DNA of 64,000 nt from NCBI GenBank assembly GCA_015143295.1, contig CM026560.1:5024501-5088500 (forward strand), given 5' to 3'. Position numbers and translations under genes: made by a program. Under the pieces are notes generated by a model. The model saw only the letters and a list, made by a program, of their open reading frames with translations, did no database searches and had not been told where the DNA came from. This stretch comes from Tetracentron sinense. Taxonomy: Eukaryota; Streptophyta; Magnoliopsida; Trochodendrales; Trochodendraceae. This document shows, in pieces, positions 24,001 to 39,000 of this stretch (position 1 is its first letter; the number at the start of each line of letters is the position of its first letter).

Positions 24001-27000
24001 AAGATTGGGGGAGCCATGGAGTAGAGAGATTTTACACCTAATAGCCTGATAGGAAGTGTGTATAAGATTTTAGCAAAGATTCTCGCTAACAGGCTGAAAA
24101 TGATTATGGAGTTTATCATCTCTCCCCTGCAAGGGATTCTGTTTGCTGGTAGACATATTCTTGATGGTATCCTCATACCAATGAGTGCTTAGATTTGAGC
24201 AGTCCAGGTATGGTGTGTAAATTGTACATTGAATAAGAATTTGACCATGTCAACTAGGACTTTTTAGATTACCTTCTGTGGAGAATGGGTTTTGAGGTCA
24301 AATGTAGAGGTAGGAAAAGGGCTTTCTACGCAATAGTATCTTTCTCAATTCTTATGTACAGTAGCTTGGTTGGTTATTTAGGAGCTGCCGGGATTTGAGA
24401 CAGGGCGATCCCATTACCCTTTTTTGTTCATTATGGTTATTAAGAGTTTGAGTGGATTAATTAGCAAGGCTGAAGGGGCAGCTGTTGATGGTTTCTCCGT
24501 GGGTATAGAAGAGTTTTCAGTATCGCATTTTAGTTTGCTGATGATAGCTTGGTTCTTTGTGATGCGTAGCATTGAGCTCGAGGATTAACTTTAGAAAGAG
24601 AAAGCTATCAGGGGTAGGGGAGGTTCCAGCTCTAAGGGTCAGGGCAGAATATCTAGGTTGCAAGGATGGTTAATTCCCAGCTAACTACTTAAGAATACCG
24701 CTCAGGGTGGAGTATAAAGGGAAGTCGGTTTGGGACTGGTTATTGAAAGGGTCTCTAGGAGATTAGTGAATTTTAAATCCCCATTGCTGTACAAAGGGGG
24801 TCGCATATCTCTTTTAAATAGCATGCTTCTTAGTATGCCCCCTTTTTTACATCTCTTCCAATTATCACCTCCATAACAGACATATTGAAAGGATCCAGAA
24901 AAATTCTTATAGAATAATAGAGGGGGCTAGGAAATATCATCTTGTAAAATGAAAGGATGTCTGCAGGCCTAAGAAGGAAGGGGGTTGGGAGTTAGGACCT
25001 TGCAAGAAATAAATAAAGCTCTTCTTGGCGAAGGGTTATGGAGATAATGTGAAGAGAGCCTCTGGTAAATGGAAATTGTCACCAAATACAGGAATACTTC
25101 AGTTAGGGAGCCTGAAAAGTTCAAAGGTTCCCATGGGTGGGTATGTAGAAGTCTATTGTGAGCAACATGGAGGACTAGCAATTTAATTAGGTTCAAGGTG
25201 GGTAGAGGCACTGAGGCAATGAGGTGTTATTCTGGGAAGATATCTGGTGTGTGCAGGAGCCCTTGAGATGGGAGTTTGGCAATCACTACACTGTTGCACT
25301 AAAAAAGAAGTGTAATTTGAATCTTGTTTTGAGGTCATTGCCAAAGAGATTTTTTGGTCACCGGGGTTGAAGGGCTTTAATGATTAGAAGATGGAAGACC
25401 TCATTAGACTCCAAAAAAAATCCCCTAGACGGTGATGCCAAAGTGTGAACCAATGGTAGTAAAGGCCATTTCACAGCGAAATCCTTGTTTCAATCCTTCC
25501 AAGACAACAGCAGTCCGCCTTTTCCTTATAGGGTTGTATCATGTATGGAATCCAGGCATTCCATCTACAATCTCATTCTTCCTATGGACATCATCCATGG
25601 ATAAAATCCTCACTTCTGAGAATTTAAAAAATTGAAGTTGGAGGTTGTCTAATAGATGCTTTCTATGCATGTCCGAGGAGAAGATGGTGGCCCATCTGTT
25701 GCTCCATTGCCCTCTAGATTATTTGGCTCTAGGACAGGTTCTTATCTCTCTTTGTGGTTAATGGGTTTCTCTTAGAAGCTTTCACAACTTTACTTCCAGC
25801 TGGATTATTACTTATTAGCAACCTCGGCACTTCAATTTGTATTGTGGTACATGTTCCCGGGGGGCTTATGATGGAATGTTTGGGAGGAAAGCAACAAGAG
25901 GGCTTTTAATAATATTTCTCATCCTGTAGAGAAAACCTAGTTGTACATCACCAAGATTATTAGGACTTGGTGTGAGATTAGGGAGGATTTCACCAATCTT
26001 GACCTCCCAGGGTAGGTGAGCTGTGCTTAGAGATGGTATCTTTGGGGTAGGACGCCTTGGTTGTTTGCCCTTTTCGGTTTGTTGGTTCAATCTCTAATTA
26101 ACTTCTTCTTGTATTCTCTTTCCTTCTTAATACAAATTGCTTTTACAATAAAAGAAAAATTCACAACCATTACATAACTTATTGGTAGACGTAACAAACA
26201 AAGAAACTGATATAAATTTATTTGATTCTAAACAATTGGTCATACGAAAGTTGGCATGACGCCTATGCTGCCAAGTAGCTAGATATGGAGAGTAGAAGTA
26301 GAAAGATTACAAGTAGCTGATGTATGATACCTATGACCAACTGGTGAAGATGATTGAAGGTAGAGGTATCCACATATATTACCATCAACGAGTATCCATC
26401 CAGAGCAAAGATCATTCTCAAATCACAACAGCACAAGATGGAGTAAAGATAAAGAAGCAATGAAATTGGGAGGTCAATTGAGAAACAGAAAGAAGTTTGC
26501 GTTTGAGTACTGGGAACAAAATAGACATCGGGAAGTGTACGAAAACCATAACTAGAAGAAACACAAGCTGATCTTATGTGAAAGATAAGTAAAGAATAAC
26601 TATTGCCAACTAGAATTTTGGAAGTACCCATGTAAGGAACCAAGTCAGTAAGTATACCTGCATCATCCGTGACGTGATGTGATGAGTAGTGCCCGAATCG
26701 ACTATCCAACCAGCTTCAGAAGTACTACCAAGCCTCATATCCGCCATCGAATGAATTAAAGAACTAGGAGAGTATGAAACATCAAACCGAGGAGCATATC
26801 GGTGGTAACAATCATCTGTAATATGATTAGCATGGCCAAAAATCTGACAGGCAGCACTTATAGGAGATGACAATGGCTAAAAAGGAGGTCTGACACATCC
26901 ACTTATGAAGACGGGAAGGGGGAGCCAGGAGGCAGAAGCCCTCTCCCAAGACCATGAAATGGTGGCCTAGTTGAAATTGGCCAGGGTCGGTTGGCTGAAA

Positions 27001-30000
27001 TTGGCAAATGACTGCGGAACAGGAAACTGATGTAAAGGATATTGTTGTTGAGCCGGATGGTGCTGAAATCGAATGTTGCCTTAAGTAGTGAAGGAGGTGA
27101 CAACAATCTTGTGTTCATCACCTATGCCACTTAAAGAAAGCATAACTTTATCTTCATCTGATAGTGGTTGCTGAATTTCTGCAAGCTGATCAAAGTACCC
27201 ATTAATATGATTGAGGTACTCATTGGTAGACATGGTTCCCCTCTTTTAGATTCTGAATTTCAATACGAAACTGCATCAAGCAAGCCTTGGACTGTTGAGT
27301 ATATAGCTCATGGAGAGCAGTATAAAGAGACAGAAGGCATATCAATGACTTGCACAAGAATATTCCTAGAAAAAATACCTAATGTATCCAAGCAATGGTT
27401 TTCTGACCTAGAGCAGTCCACTCTTCAAAGGATGAATTTTTATTGTATTCATCCATAAGACTTTGAATCCTCTACTGTTGTGACTTCTACAAACTCGGGA
27501 GGGACATAAGATCATGTCCTCAAAAAATGGGTAATATTTCCATACAATGAAATCATCTTCATTCAGTTTAATAGAGACAAGTTGAGTAAGTAATGAGTAG
27601 GCTCCAGCTTACCATCCAAAAAAAAAAAAAGTAATGAGTAGGAAACAGATGAAGCAAATGAGGAAGACATGATTTCAAACAATAAATGCAAATCTTGAGA
27701 AGAGCTGTATGGCCAAGATGATGTAAAAAAGCTAGGGAATGAATTAAATAAGCAAAGAAAAACACCTAGATTTATTTTTGACGAAGTAAAGGAAAAACCC
27801 TAGATCAATTTTTTTTGTTTTTTTGCAAGCTAATGTTTCTTATTTTTAGGGGATGCTGCTGAAGTGTTACTGTAATATCTGCTCCTGTTTATAGTAGATC
27901 TGAAAAATGGGATTCATACTTGGGGTTTTGAAGGATAAAGAAGAATGAGAAAAGAAGTTATGTTGAGCAGAAAAACAGGTAAGGTAACCAAAAATGAAAA
28001 GAAAAAAAAAGACATAAAACTACTAGTAGAGGGAGAGATTTGAAGAAATAATTAATAGGGTTAGGGTCAAGAAATAAAAGACAATTAGAATTGATAATGT
28101 ACCTTGGTAGAAGAAAAATGATCGACTAATAATGCTCCAATACCATGAAAGAGTGTAAACGATACAAAATTTCAGGCCAGAAATCACAAGAAATAGGAGA
28201 AGATTTATGAGAGAACTTCAGCATTCATTAATCTTAAGAAGTTGATTAATTATTACAAAAGGAGGGGATGACTAATAAGTTAAACATAATGAAAATAGGA
28301 TGATTAAAATACCCATCCAGCTATAACAAAGAATATTAGTCATACTAATGAAACAAAACTATGTCTATTCTTTACAGAACGCAGTCCAACTAGAACTCTA
28401 ATATCCTTTCTAAGGTTAGATAGCTCTCATATAATCCAAGGAACATCATTCACATTTCCAACTTGTTCTTAGAGTCATTATTATAGCTATTTATGATTAC
28501 AACTATATTAACTAAAGCAGAAATTCGCTCTTAGGAGATAGTCTTTGAAATTTATCTTAGACATTTCGTATTATGTCACATGGTAAGTGAGCTTACTGGA
28601 AAATACTAACTGAGCCTCCTTGCAAACAATTTTAGCATAAACAAAAATGTATTTCATAACCCTTCAGGAACTAAGAAGATAAAACGGAAAACAAAATAAT
28701 AAAAAACCAAATTACAAAAGGAGATCACTCAAGTAAGTTGTCTTGAAAACTCAATGTATGAGAAACACTTCCTAAAATAGGGATAAAAAATTCTCATTTC
28801 TTGTTTGGATGTCCAATTTGAAATTGGTAAATCAATAAATATAGCTTTACATGAGATGGAAGATTCAATAGCAATTGTCACTATTGAAACCTAAGGCAAG
28901 GAAAGTTAGCTTTTGAGTAGTGCTTTTCCTAACCAGCATGTTGGATGATAAAAGTAAGACATCATGCAACAGCATGGAAACTGTCAATTTTGATGTTGCG
29001 CTTTGGCAAAGCATCAAGTTGGCCCTCATTCTGGATAGTATGTCCAAACATGCCCTAGTTGTTGAGTGCAAGGAAGATAAGTCCCTTTACGATGCGTGGA
29101 CACATCACACATCTTAAAGCCTCAAGCCACCCTTTTCAAGACTGAAGACTCCAAGTGCTAAATGCAAAAAGATTACAAGGTCATCCCAATCTCAATCTTA
29201 ACTTACAATTTCAGTCACTTTTATCAACCAAACAATTCTTTCCAAGGAGAACCTGGAATATAAGAATTAGGAGAAGCTGACCAAAGGCTGATTCTCTTCT
29301 AGCCTTGAATTTTTAGGTTAGGTATGAAAAAGCAGACTGGTCTATTGAGATTGAAAAATAGAATCAGTAGGGATTCATTCTTGAGTATAGTTATAGGAAT
29401 GAGTGAAGCCTAGGAAAATAGAAGAAAAAGAGAGAAGGGAAGAGAAGAAGAAGAGAAAGATTGAGGGAAAAACTTTAGGGGCAGTTCCCCCCCTTTCTAT
29501 CACTAATAAAAGAGGACTACAATAATGCCATTAATGACATTATATGGTGTATCTACACCTACAATAAGCTCTAATCTCAACACTCCCCATCAAGCTGAGC
29601 ATAAATATTTATCATACTGGCTTAAGAACAGCTTCTAAGTTAGCCTTAGCAACACCCTTAGTGAGAATATCAGCTAGCTGATTTGCAGTTATAATAAACA
29701 GTAAACACAGATTCTGAGAAATAACTTACTCTCGGATGTATGGTTTCAAGTATCAATGTGTACCGGCCCAATACGTATTGGTTTTTGAATGAACCAATAC
29801 ACTCAAGGTTTAAAAACTCGGTTTCGGGGACCGTAACAGTCCCGACCGAAACCGCTACATATCAGTTTCGGCCATTTTTTTTTTTTTTCTTTTCTTTTTC
29901 CTTAAAAAAATTCTAAAAAAGCATAATAAATTTTTTTTTAAAATTGTAATGGAGAGTAACAACATTCTATTAAACCCAATATCAAGTTGAAATATAAGAT

Positions 30001-33000
30001 AGTAGATGAGTCAAAAGTAGAAACATATACTGCTAAGTACTAAAGTCGCATAGACTTTCTTCAAATTGATGATTCAAACCCAAATCAAGTTTTCAATCAC
30101 AAAAAATCATAATAATTTTATGTTTTAGGGCTTAGAATGAGTAGAGAGGAAGAGAGAATCGAAAGTAGTGATTTAGTACGTTTTTAGGGGTTTATGTAAC
30201 CCCTTTTAACCAAAAAAGTTGGCCGAGTCCTATGGCCGAAACCGTTACATATCGTAGGACTCGGGCGATACGTAACTGTTTCGACCGAGTCCTATTTTTT
30301 CTTCAAAAACCTGTAAAGGCACGGTTTCGGGTAACGAGTTCTACCGAAACCGATACATATCGGGTGATATGTATCGGTTTCAGTGATTTTTGAAACCATG
30401 AATACACTGGCATGGGTAGGATATGCTGTGATACTCTACAACACATTTTTTTTTATGGTTTTTTAAAAAATCTTGAGTATATAGCGACAAAGTTACGTAT
30501 CGTAAGAGTATTGGTCAATACAACCGATACTGTTACGATTATGGTTTTAAGTATCGATACATATCCAACAAATCGGCACGATATGTATCGACTTTTTAGT
30601 GAACCGATACACTGGCATAGGTATATATAATGTTTCACGAGTTTCGTATATGTGTTGTACGTATTAGACCGAAACACACGATATGGTGCGTTACTCTACG
30701 ATACGTTCTTTTTTTCTTTGATTTTTTAAAAGTTTTTTGAGCATCAAGCGATATTGTTATGTACCCTAACAATATCAATCGAAACAACTAATACCAATAC
30801 TAATACGATACGTAACAGTATCGCTTGATACACAGCCTGAAGTTATAAAACCAAACTTTGCCAACATTTGGGTGTTTGTAAACACCCCTAGAACCCACTC
30901 TTTCAATAATATTTTTGTTCGATACGCAGTCTAACAAGCATAGTCATCATGATAGTGGCTATGGATATGAGAGTCCTTACATTGTTATGGTCATGATGCC
31001 TAATCCCACTTATTTGGAGCTTATGGATATGATGCTCAGTTTCAGGCATCGAGTGAAAGTTATGAACAGATTCCATGGCTCTAAGGTTTGTAGCCGATCA
31101 AGATAATGAATGAACCAAATGCCAAACCACATACCACGTTTACATGAGTTGGTCACAATATCTTAATTATGTCTGGCACACTTATCATGTACCACTACTC
31201 ATTTCTTGGGTCCACAGTGTTCGAGACGGCACATAATTCAATGTTGTACTAAGTTTGTAAACAAGTATGTCATTTACTTTATGATTATAAAGTCAAAACT
31301 TTGTTATGTATTACATTGAATGTAAAGTTTTCATATTTACATTCTATTGCCTATACTTGGCTAAGTGACTATATTACTATGGTTTGTGTTTTCATGCCTA
31401 TTTATCAAATGCTTACCCTTTTTAACTTATAAAACTCACAACCCTCATATGTATGGTTATAATGTAGTTGAGGGGCTTCATTAACTTGTTTTAAATTTAT
31501 GTTTGTGCTGAAAAAAGTTTTATGCAAAGTATCCAAGTTTTTATTTGCATGTCAATGTTAGTCATATATGCCCACAAAAGTCATTCCAAAATTGTATTAA
31601 TCTACTTTACTAATAAAGCATCTTTACATTCACACATTATCCCTTAGGTGACATTGTAGGAATACCATCTAGTTGGTTTTGAACTAAATGCCAAGGAGAT
31701 ATGTTGTAGACCTAGTATTGTTCTAAGTTATTTAGGATACATCTCGACAATGTATTCCTACCAATTTACACAGGTTAGTTTCATAAGATGGAGTGATGAA
31801 TCTCAATCACTAAGAGAAGGGTCTCTTGACTAACATGTGGATATAAGTAACAGGTACTTATATTGCAACAGGATTGCTTAATGGATACCCTTAGAAATAT
31901 ATTGTCTATATATTTTAAGATAATCAATTTGACTGATTGTCCTTAACCTGAGAGGTCGACATCTTTTTTAGTATTTCCCTATATAGATTTGATGTAGCCA
32001 ATCATCAATGTCCAACACACCGGACTCAATAGGGGTTCGTTGGGTTATGTAGATGGTGGAAGGACATGTCTGTAAAACATTGTTGTAATAAAATTCTTAC
32101 AAGTAATTCTCTCATTTCTGGAGGTTAGGTCATAATGTGTTAACAGACATTATTGTGATTAGTGGAAGTCCAGGGACTTAGGTAACATTCTATGCTCCTA
32201 AAGGAATTATTATTGGAAAGGGTTTCCTATTAACAAGGCTACACCAACAAGGTGAAGTACTTGGTCCCACGACCGGAAATAGGAGATCCATTTAGATGCT
32301 ACACACTAGGACCTTCTCAATGTATTTCACTATATGGTATAGTGAAGCTCTTTAAGGTAGGACCCACATGAGATGTGACCAACCAAAGGGTAGGACCCAC
32401 ATATGATGTGTAAAGGCCAAAAGGTAGACCCCATGGGTGTGACCCAAAGGAAAGGGGCATGAGGTGTGGGGCCCCACCTAGGGTGGGACGCCCCACATTA
32501 TCCTTATCTCTCAAGTTTGTTGCTAATTTGATTAGTTTCTAAATTTGGTTATTTGGCTCCTATATTATAGGAAGAGATAATAGAGAATAAAGGAAATAGG
32601 ATTTCTAATTGGATTAGAAGACTTTCTATTATTGATTAAACACCTCTAATTGAATTAGGAGGAGTTGGAGTCATAATAGGATTATTAAACCAAAAGAGAG
32701 AGTCTATATATATGTGATCTCTTATGAGATCACAAATTATTCAAGAACACAAGGAGTGGAATGTCCCCCCCTCCCCTTATTGCTCTCTTGTTTTAGATGA
32801 CTTCTCCCCCCCTTGCAGACCTACGGCTTCCCCTCCCCTTATACTCCCTGGTGATCGTACAGCACCACCTCTCTCTCTTCTCTTGTTTTTGATAGTAATC
32901 ATCATTAAGATTGAATCTTTAAAGATCAAGATTGAATCTTTGAAGATCAAGAAGCACTCTAGTATCAAGAAGAGGAATAAAGATTAAAGAGCATTAATCA

Positions 33001-36000
33001 GAAGGGCCATTAGCTTCCGTTGGAGAAAATTTTGGGAGATCGAAAAGGAGGTTCGTGTGAATCGAGAATGATACTTTTTACTTGCGAAGTTTTGTAAGTA
33101 TAGTTCCATTCATTGAATAAAATTAATTAGAACTAGTGAGATCTTGGAATTCGATGTATGCCCTCCCAGAACTGTGTTTTATAAAATTAAAAAGAGGCAT
33201 ACTTTCAGTCAAAGAGTATCTTAATTACTGGTACTCATACTGATACTTTGACAAATGCTCGGATGAAATGTCTATCGATCTCTATGTGTTTAGGACGATC
33301 CGGATTTTGAGCAATGTTGATGGCTACCTGATTGACATAGAAATACTTCATCAGAACATCCACCATTACTCCCAAATCCCCCAATAAGATTTTCAGCCAC
33401 AACAGTTCAACCACACCATGGGCCATTGCCCTACACTCGGCTTCTGCACTAGACTTAGCCACCATGCTTTGCTTCTTACTTCTCCAAGTTATGAGATTAC
33501 CCCAAGAAAGAGACAATACCCTGTAGTAAACCTTGGGTCACAATAATTTTAACCCAGTCAGCATTAGTATAAGCTTCTAGCCAAAGATGTCCATGATTAG
33601 CAAATAATAGGCCTTTCCCTAGAGTGGCCTTCAAGTAATGCAAGATCCTCTCAACTGCTTCATAATGAGAAATTTGTGGTTTATGCATGAAGTGACTCAT
33701 CACACTGACAAAACCTAGAATGTCGGGCCTGGTAAGAGAAAGATAAAGAAGACAACCAACTAGTCGTTGGTACATCCCTTTATTTTCTAGTAGTTGTCAT
33801 TCACTAGTACTATTATGATTTGGCTCAATCGAAGTGTCAGCTGGCCAAGAACCTAGCTTTCCAGCTTGGATCATCGATTCGGGTGTGTCCGATCATATGA
33901 CCAGTTTTTCCTCCAATTTTTTTTATATAGTATATATTTTGGAAGAGATAAAGTAAGATTGTTGATGGAACCCTTTCTTCTATCTTAGAAAGGGTGATGT
34001 CAAACTTACAAATAGCTTCTCTTCCATATGTTCTCTATGTTTCAAACTTATCGACAAATTTGTTGTCCATTACTAGTCTTACCAAAAGCCTTAATTGTTG
34101 TGAAACCTTTTTTACACATTGTATTTTTTAGGACCTGGCCATGAAAAAATGAATGAAAATAGTCGTGAAGTAGATGGTCTCTACCACCTAGATGTTGCTG
34201 GTTCTCCTGGAGCATTACAGTCTAGTAGTAGTCTTAGTAAGAGTAATAAAGATGCCCGAATCAGATTGTGGCACAGTCGTTTAGGCCATCTATATTTTCA
34301 GCCATTGAAGTTAGTTTTTCTTGATTTGTTTGAGTCAGTCTCGGGTCATAATCTACAATGTGAAGTTTGTGAGTTATCCAAGCATTATAAAACATCTCTC
34401 CCCCCGGTGTGAATAAAAGCTATTTTCTGTTTCAAGTTGTTCATTATGATGTTTAGGGTTTGTGAATAGTACCATGAACAATGTTCTATAAAAAAAAAAA
34501 GGAGGTGTTGTCTTCCTGGCCTGATACCAAGTAGTGAGTGTGAAACCCAAGAAAAAGAGAGGAGAGAGATTGAGGGGAAAAACTTAAGGGCTGTTTTCCC
34601 CCTTTCAATTATTTATATCCCTAATAAAAGAGGAATACAATAATACTCTTAATGACATGAAATGGTGTATCTATACCAACAATAAGCTCATATATCAATA
34701 GTTATGAAAGAGAAATCCTAAATAGCCAAATAGTAAATCAGGATTACTAGATAAGTCATTTTACACCCCCCCTTGGCTAGGTATACATATTTTTATATTA
34801 ATATTCTGGTTGGGGTCCTGCCAAAGCCCCCTCACCCTTTTGGAATTGTTCCCCATCCCCCATCCTCCCAACAAGAAAAAAAAAAATAGAGGCATGCATA
34901 TATAAAGAGTTAGGAGTGGCAACACCCTCTTTATTCTTTATTTCAAACTTAAAAAAAAAAGGCATCCCTACTTTAAACAAAACTACTATTCCTAACTAAA
35001 TATTCCAAATAAAATAATTTGCATACAAGACAGAGTTGAAAACTTGAAACTAAATAGAAACTATTTGAAACTAAACAAAAAGAAAACCTGCCGACTACTA
35101 GTATAAGACTTGAGTGGGACCTGTGGGGCCACACAGCAGTACACAACCCTTTATAGGATCTTGACTGGGCTATAATGCATTAGTACCGTGGCCTGCAGTA
35201 GTGGATTTTAAAGCCCACATTTGGCGGTTGAGTCATTTTCCCTGGCTTGAACTAACTTGACTTTCTTGAGTTAAGAGTGCTGGATACTCTTCACTTAATT
35301 TCATCATTCTGTATTGCCATTGAACTTCAGAACTGCTTCAATCCTTACACAAAGGTTGGTCCTATGCTCAAGAACCTTTTACAATTTATTCTTGGCAAGT
35401 GGACAGTTACTAAGGAAGCAACTTATTCAGGATGTCAACCCATTATCCAGTGGCTTCAAAGGCAAGGAAACAAACTTAGTAGAACCAACTTGGACAGTAT
35501 AGTTATTTCCATAACCATTGTGAATCACCCATCTGCCATGCATTCAAGGTCATCCTAGAAGAATTTGAGTAGTTCTCACGCACATGATATCACACCAAAC
35601 TTCTTTCTTATTGTCTCCAAGAGTGAAAGTCTCCAGCACCTTGAGTTGATCTTGACTATTATTTTTATTTTATTTTTTGAAAAAAATCCAATGGGGATTG
35701 GGGATTAGGCAGATCCCTACCAATTCATTAAAAATAGATTAAAGTAGACCTAGAATTTTTTTTGGGGCGCCATGGGGTGGGGTGGGGACACTAAGGCCTT
35801 ATCCCTAATCTAGTTACAATAATAATAAAGCTTAACAAATATCTTAATGTTTTTGCATCCCTATTTTAAAGGGAATATAAAAGAACTTTTATAGAACGTA
35901 GAATGTCTATATAATCCCTGATAACTGAAGAGCAGCCCATATCACAAGCATAGTTAACAAGACTCTAGGAAAATCTGGTTACATACACGATATATCTACT

Positions 36001-39000
36001 AACATATATATAAGCTGATAGAATTATGTCTCAGAATCAGATACTTGTCAATCTGATTTCTTAGCTACCAATATTTCCATGGTGGCTTTGGTATTTTGAA
36101 GCAAGACTGCAAGAATCTTAGAATCACTCTCAGTACAAATGCTAAACTTTGAGCCATCATGGAGTGCTATCGTTTCAACTATAAGACTCAAATAGAGCTG
36201 TAACAAGAGAAGAATCCAGTAACAAAGTTACCCAAATGGTACCGTATAATACTCTCTCCACCAACTGGTCCCTGATTCCCCCTCAAAGCACCATGGACAG
36301 TAAGTTTAAGACTACCCAAAGGTGGTTTTTTCCAATTTGAATAGGTAATTCTTCATCTATGGCCTTAATCTGAGGGGATAAGATCTTGAAATGCTAACAG
36401 ATCACTGAAAGAAGATTGTCTATTGAAATCAATCAGATTAATCAGGCTGCAACCATTCTCTGATTATATGACTAATGATTAGATGGGTAATATGCTGATT
36501 TTTTGAAGACTCCACGGAAGCGCTCCAAACGTCCCAAATAATCAAGCAGAGAATCAACAATCTGAAATGCGAAAACTAAGAAGAATAAGATCTAGAAAAC
36601 TAAGCAGCATAAGATCTACTAAACCACTTCATAACTCTACGGATAATAGAATAGTGACTGAGTGTTTGAAATTTGAATACCGCAGAAGTTATCAAAGAAC
36701 AACCAAATGGGAGAGGCAAGATCACTATGATCTAGAAGATGAGATAACATCTCTTCACTCTCCTGGGAAGAACAATAGCATTTACAAACCATATTGATAT
36801 CAACCGGTATGACAGTTGAGGAATACACTTGTTCCAAACATTCGGATTCCAATTACATCCAGAGTCTCGTTCCAACAGCTTTGAGTGAGAAGTCACAACT
36901 AGAATTACATTTACAATTGATTTTATGATCCACTTATGATGTAGTAAAGTCACCAGCAAAATTAGATTGCATCCTTGCATAATCCAGGAATTTCTTAACA
37001 ATGAAGTTTCCAATTACCCAGCTATCTATCATCCAATTAATTGTAGGAAAGAATATGGAGGAGATATAGCTAGTTTGATGAGGGAGTGTTATGAAAACCA
37101 ATTATTCAGCCATACTTTTATATTATCTCCTCCTACAAACATGGCATTTGCACTTGCGAATAATATTTTTCAAATATAAACAAATCTGATACCAAGTTTT
37201 AGAAACTTTAGCATATATGTTCCAAGAATGATTTCTGATTGAAAAATTCAGACCATAACCCTATGATAATGAGGAGCTTCCATTCCATTTTCATCTCGAA
37301 AGCTTTGTTGATGTCATCCATTCTTCTGAAACCCAAGACGAGTTGGACAAGTAGATTTGCGCCAATCCACCCAATGCCCTTCTTGAGAATCTTTACCATA
37401 TTCCATAAGAAATTGGCCATCAAGATTCCAATCATATGTATGTATAGGCATAGATTTTTTAATCGGAACCAACATGCCCTCACAAGAAAAAAAAAATTGC
37501 CTGACAACCCTCTATCCTTGATCTTATTTTACCCAGAGGATGCATAAAGGATCTTTTTCTAAGATGCCTTCACATAAAGGGACCCCCGAGATATATGAAA
37601 GGGAAATATTTCCTGTCAATACTAGAATGACATGTCACATGAGATGGAGTTCACTCAAAACAGTGGATAACTTCTCAATGCCACAAAAGCTACTTCTATA
37701 TTTGTTAATCCTTTGACTTGATGCAGCTTCATAAGCTTGAAGAAATTAAAGGAACCTTCTTATAAAGATCTTAGAGCCATTCAAAAATATTAAAGAGTTG
37801 TCGGAAAATAATAGGTGAGATAGAGGAAGACCACACCTACCCATGTTGTAGATGCCAACACAATTGGAAGAGAGTAGGTCTTTTAAGGCACAATTGAGGA
37901 TTTCCTCAATAAGAATGAATTATGCCAGAGAAAAAGGTTATCCCTGACTAAGAACTCTCAAACTTGGAAAAAAGCTATGAAGTGAACCATTAAGAGACTA
38001 GAGAGATGTTGTTTTGATAGACAGCCCAAGATAAATTTGCGAAAGTGGGAGCTAAATCCAAATTTTTGTAAAGCCTTGAGAATGATGCAATCATACGCTT
38101 TAGCCATCTCAATCTTAAAAATCAAATTAGATTTTTCCATCAATGTCATGGACAAGCTCTTGGGCAATGGGAATATTGTCGATAATATTTTGGCCTTTGA
38201 AAAAAGCTGATTGTTACCATGTTCTACTGATATCAGTTTAGGAAGAATGCAACTTCGTCGAGATGATATAATTTTGGTAGACTGGTTGGAGTAAGGTCTA
38301 AGAAGGTAGCTTGCACAAGTGCACAACACACTTTGAAATAAGGATGAGAATAGTCGCATTCACTGATATAAGAAAATATCCTCCAGCAAAGAATGATAAA
38401 ATAGAATCCACACGGTCATCTACATTAATCTCCCAGAAATAATGGAAAATTTTCCACAAATAACCATCAGGACCGGGGGAAATGTTGCCAGACATATTGA
38501 ACATGATTTACTTAAGCCCGTACTATGAATGGGTGGTGGTAAGCAATATATTATCCTCCACAGATACCAGGGATGGAATAGATAAAAAGTATCATCACTA
38601 AAGTGTTGTTCTCCAAAGAAAGAATGACCTGATAGTGAGAAAAGGCTTCAGCTGCAATGTATTCAGGTGAATTTACTCAGTGATCCAAAGAATTTTTCAT
38701 TCTGGTAATAATGTTTCTATTTTTTGACTTTCATATATGCCTGAAATAATTTTGAGTTCTTGACGAGTTCTTCAAGCCGGCGGACTCTAGACTTCTGCTT
38801 CCAATATATTTCTTCAAGAAGCAAGGCCTTGGGAATTTTGGTTATAGTTTATATTAACCCATGGTTACTTCTATACACTTGAAGAAAACAGATTTTTTTC
38901 CTATGTGTGTGTTTAAGTGTCATGGCTCAATCACACAAGGAGCACCCATCCTGTGGAACCCCGGAATCCTATTCCCTATTCTGGTGAATAGTGTATGTGA

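Larger units (their letters stand above)
15712..28376 (-). mobile_element. Copia fossil 1, about 12.7 kb including nested insertions
   Basis: The 5' LTR (about 28147-28376) and 3' LTR (15712-16707, interrupted) share start, end and internal blocks. A primer site variant, TGGTATTGGAGC, lies next to the 5' LTR and a purine-rich tract next to the 3' LTR. The flanking 5-bp repeats are GAATG and GAACG, one change apart. Protein remains in order on the minus strand are gag zinc knuckle and protease ([29 protein letters not shown]), integrase edge, reverse transcriptase (22150-22880; [10 protein letters not shown]) and RNase H with C-terminus (16730-17204). It carries many breaks and is old. A gene fragment, a Gypsy LTR, hAT elements and a LINE have inserted into it. 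Confidence 0.78.
29400..34699 (-). mobile_element. Copia fossil 2, broken and rearranged
   Basis: A 183-bp 3' LTR (29400-29582) and a related 5' LTR (about 34535-34699) share TAATAAAAGAGGAMTACAATA and ATGGTGTATCTA. A purine tract lies beside the first and a primer-site-like GCCTGATACCAA beside the second. The C-terminal end of pol (near 29590-29730) and RT/RNase H (33235-33775; [40 protein letters not shown]) are on the minus strand. Much of the body is missing or replaced by insertions. The LTRs are clearly diverged, so the element is old. Confidence 0.65.
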
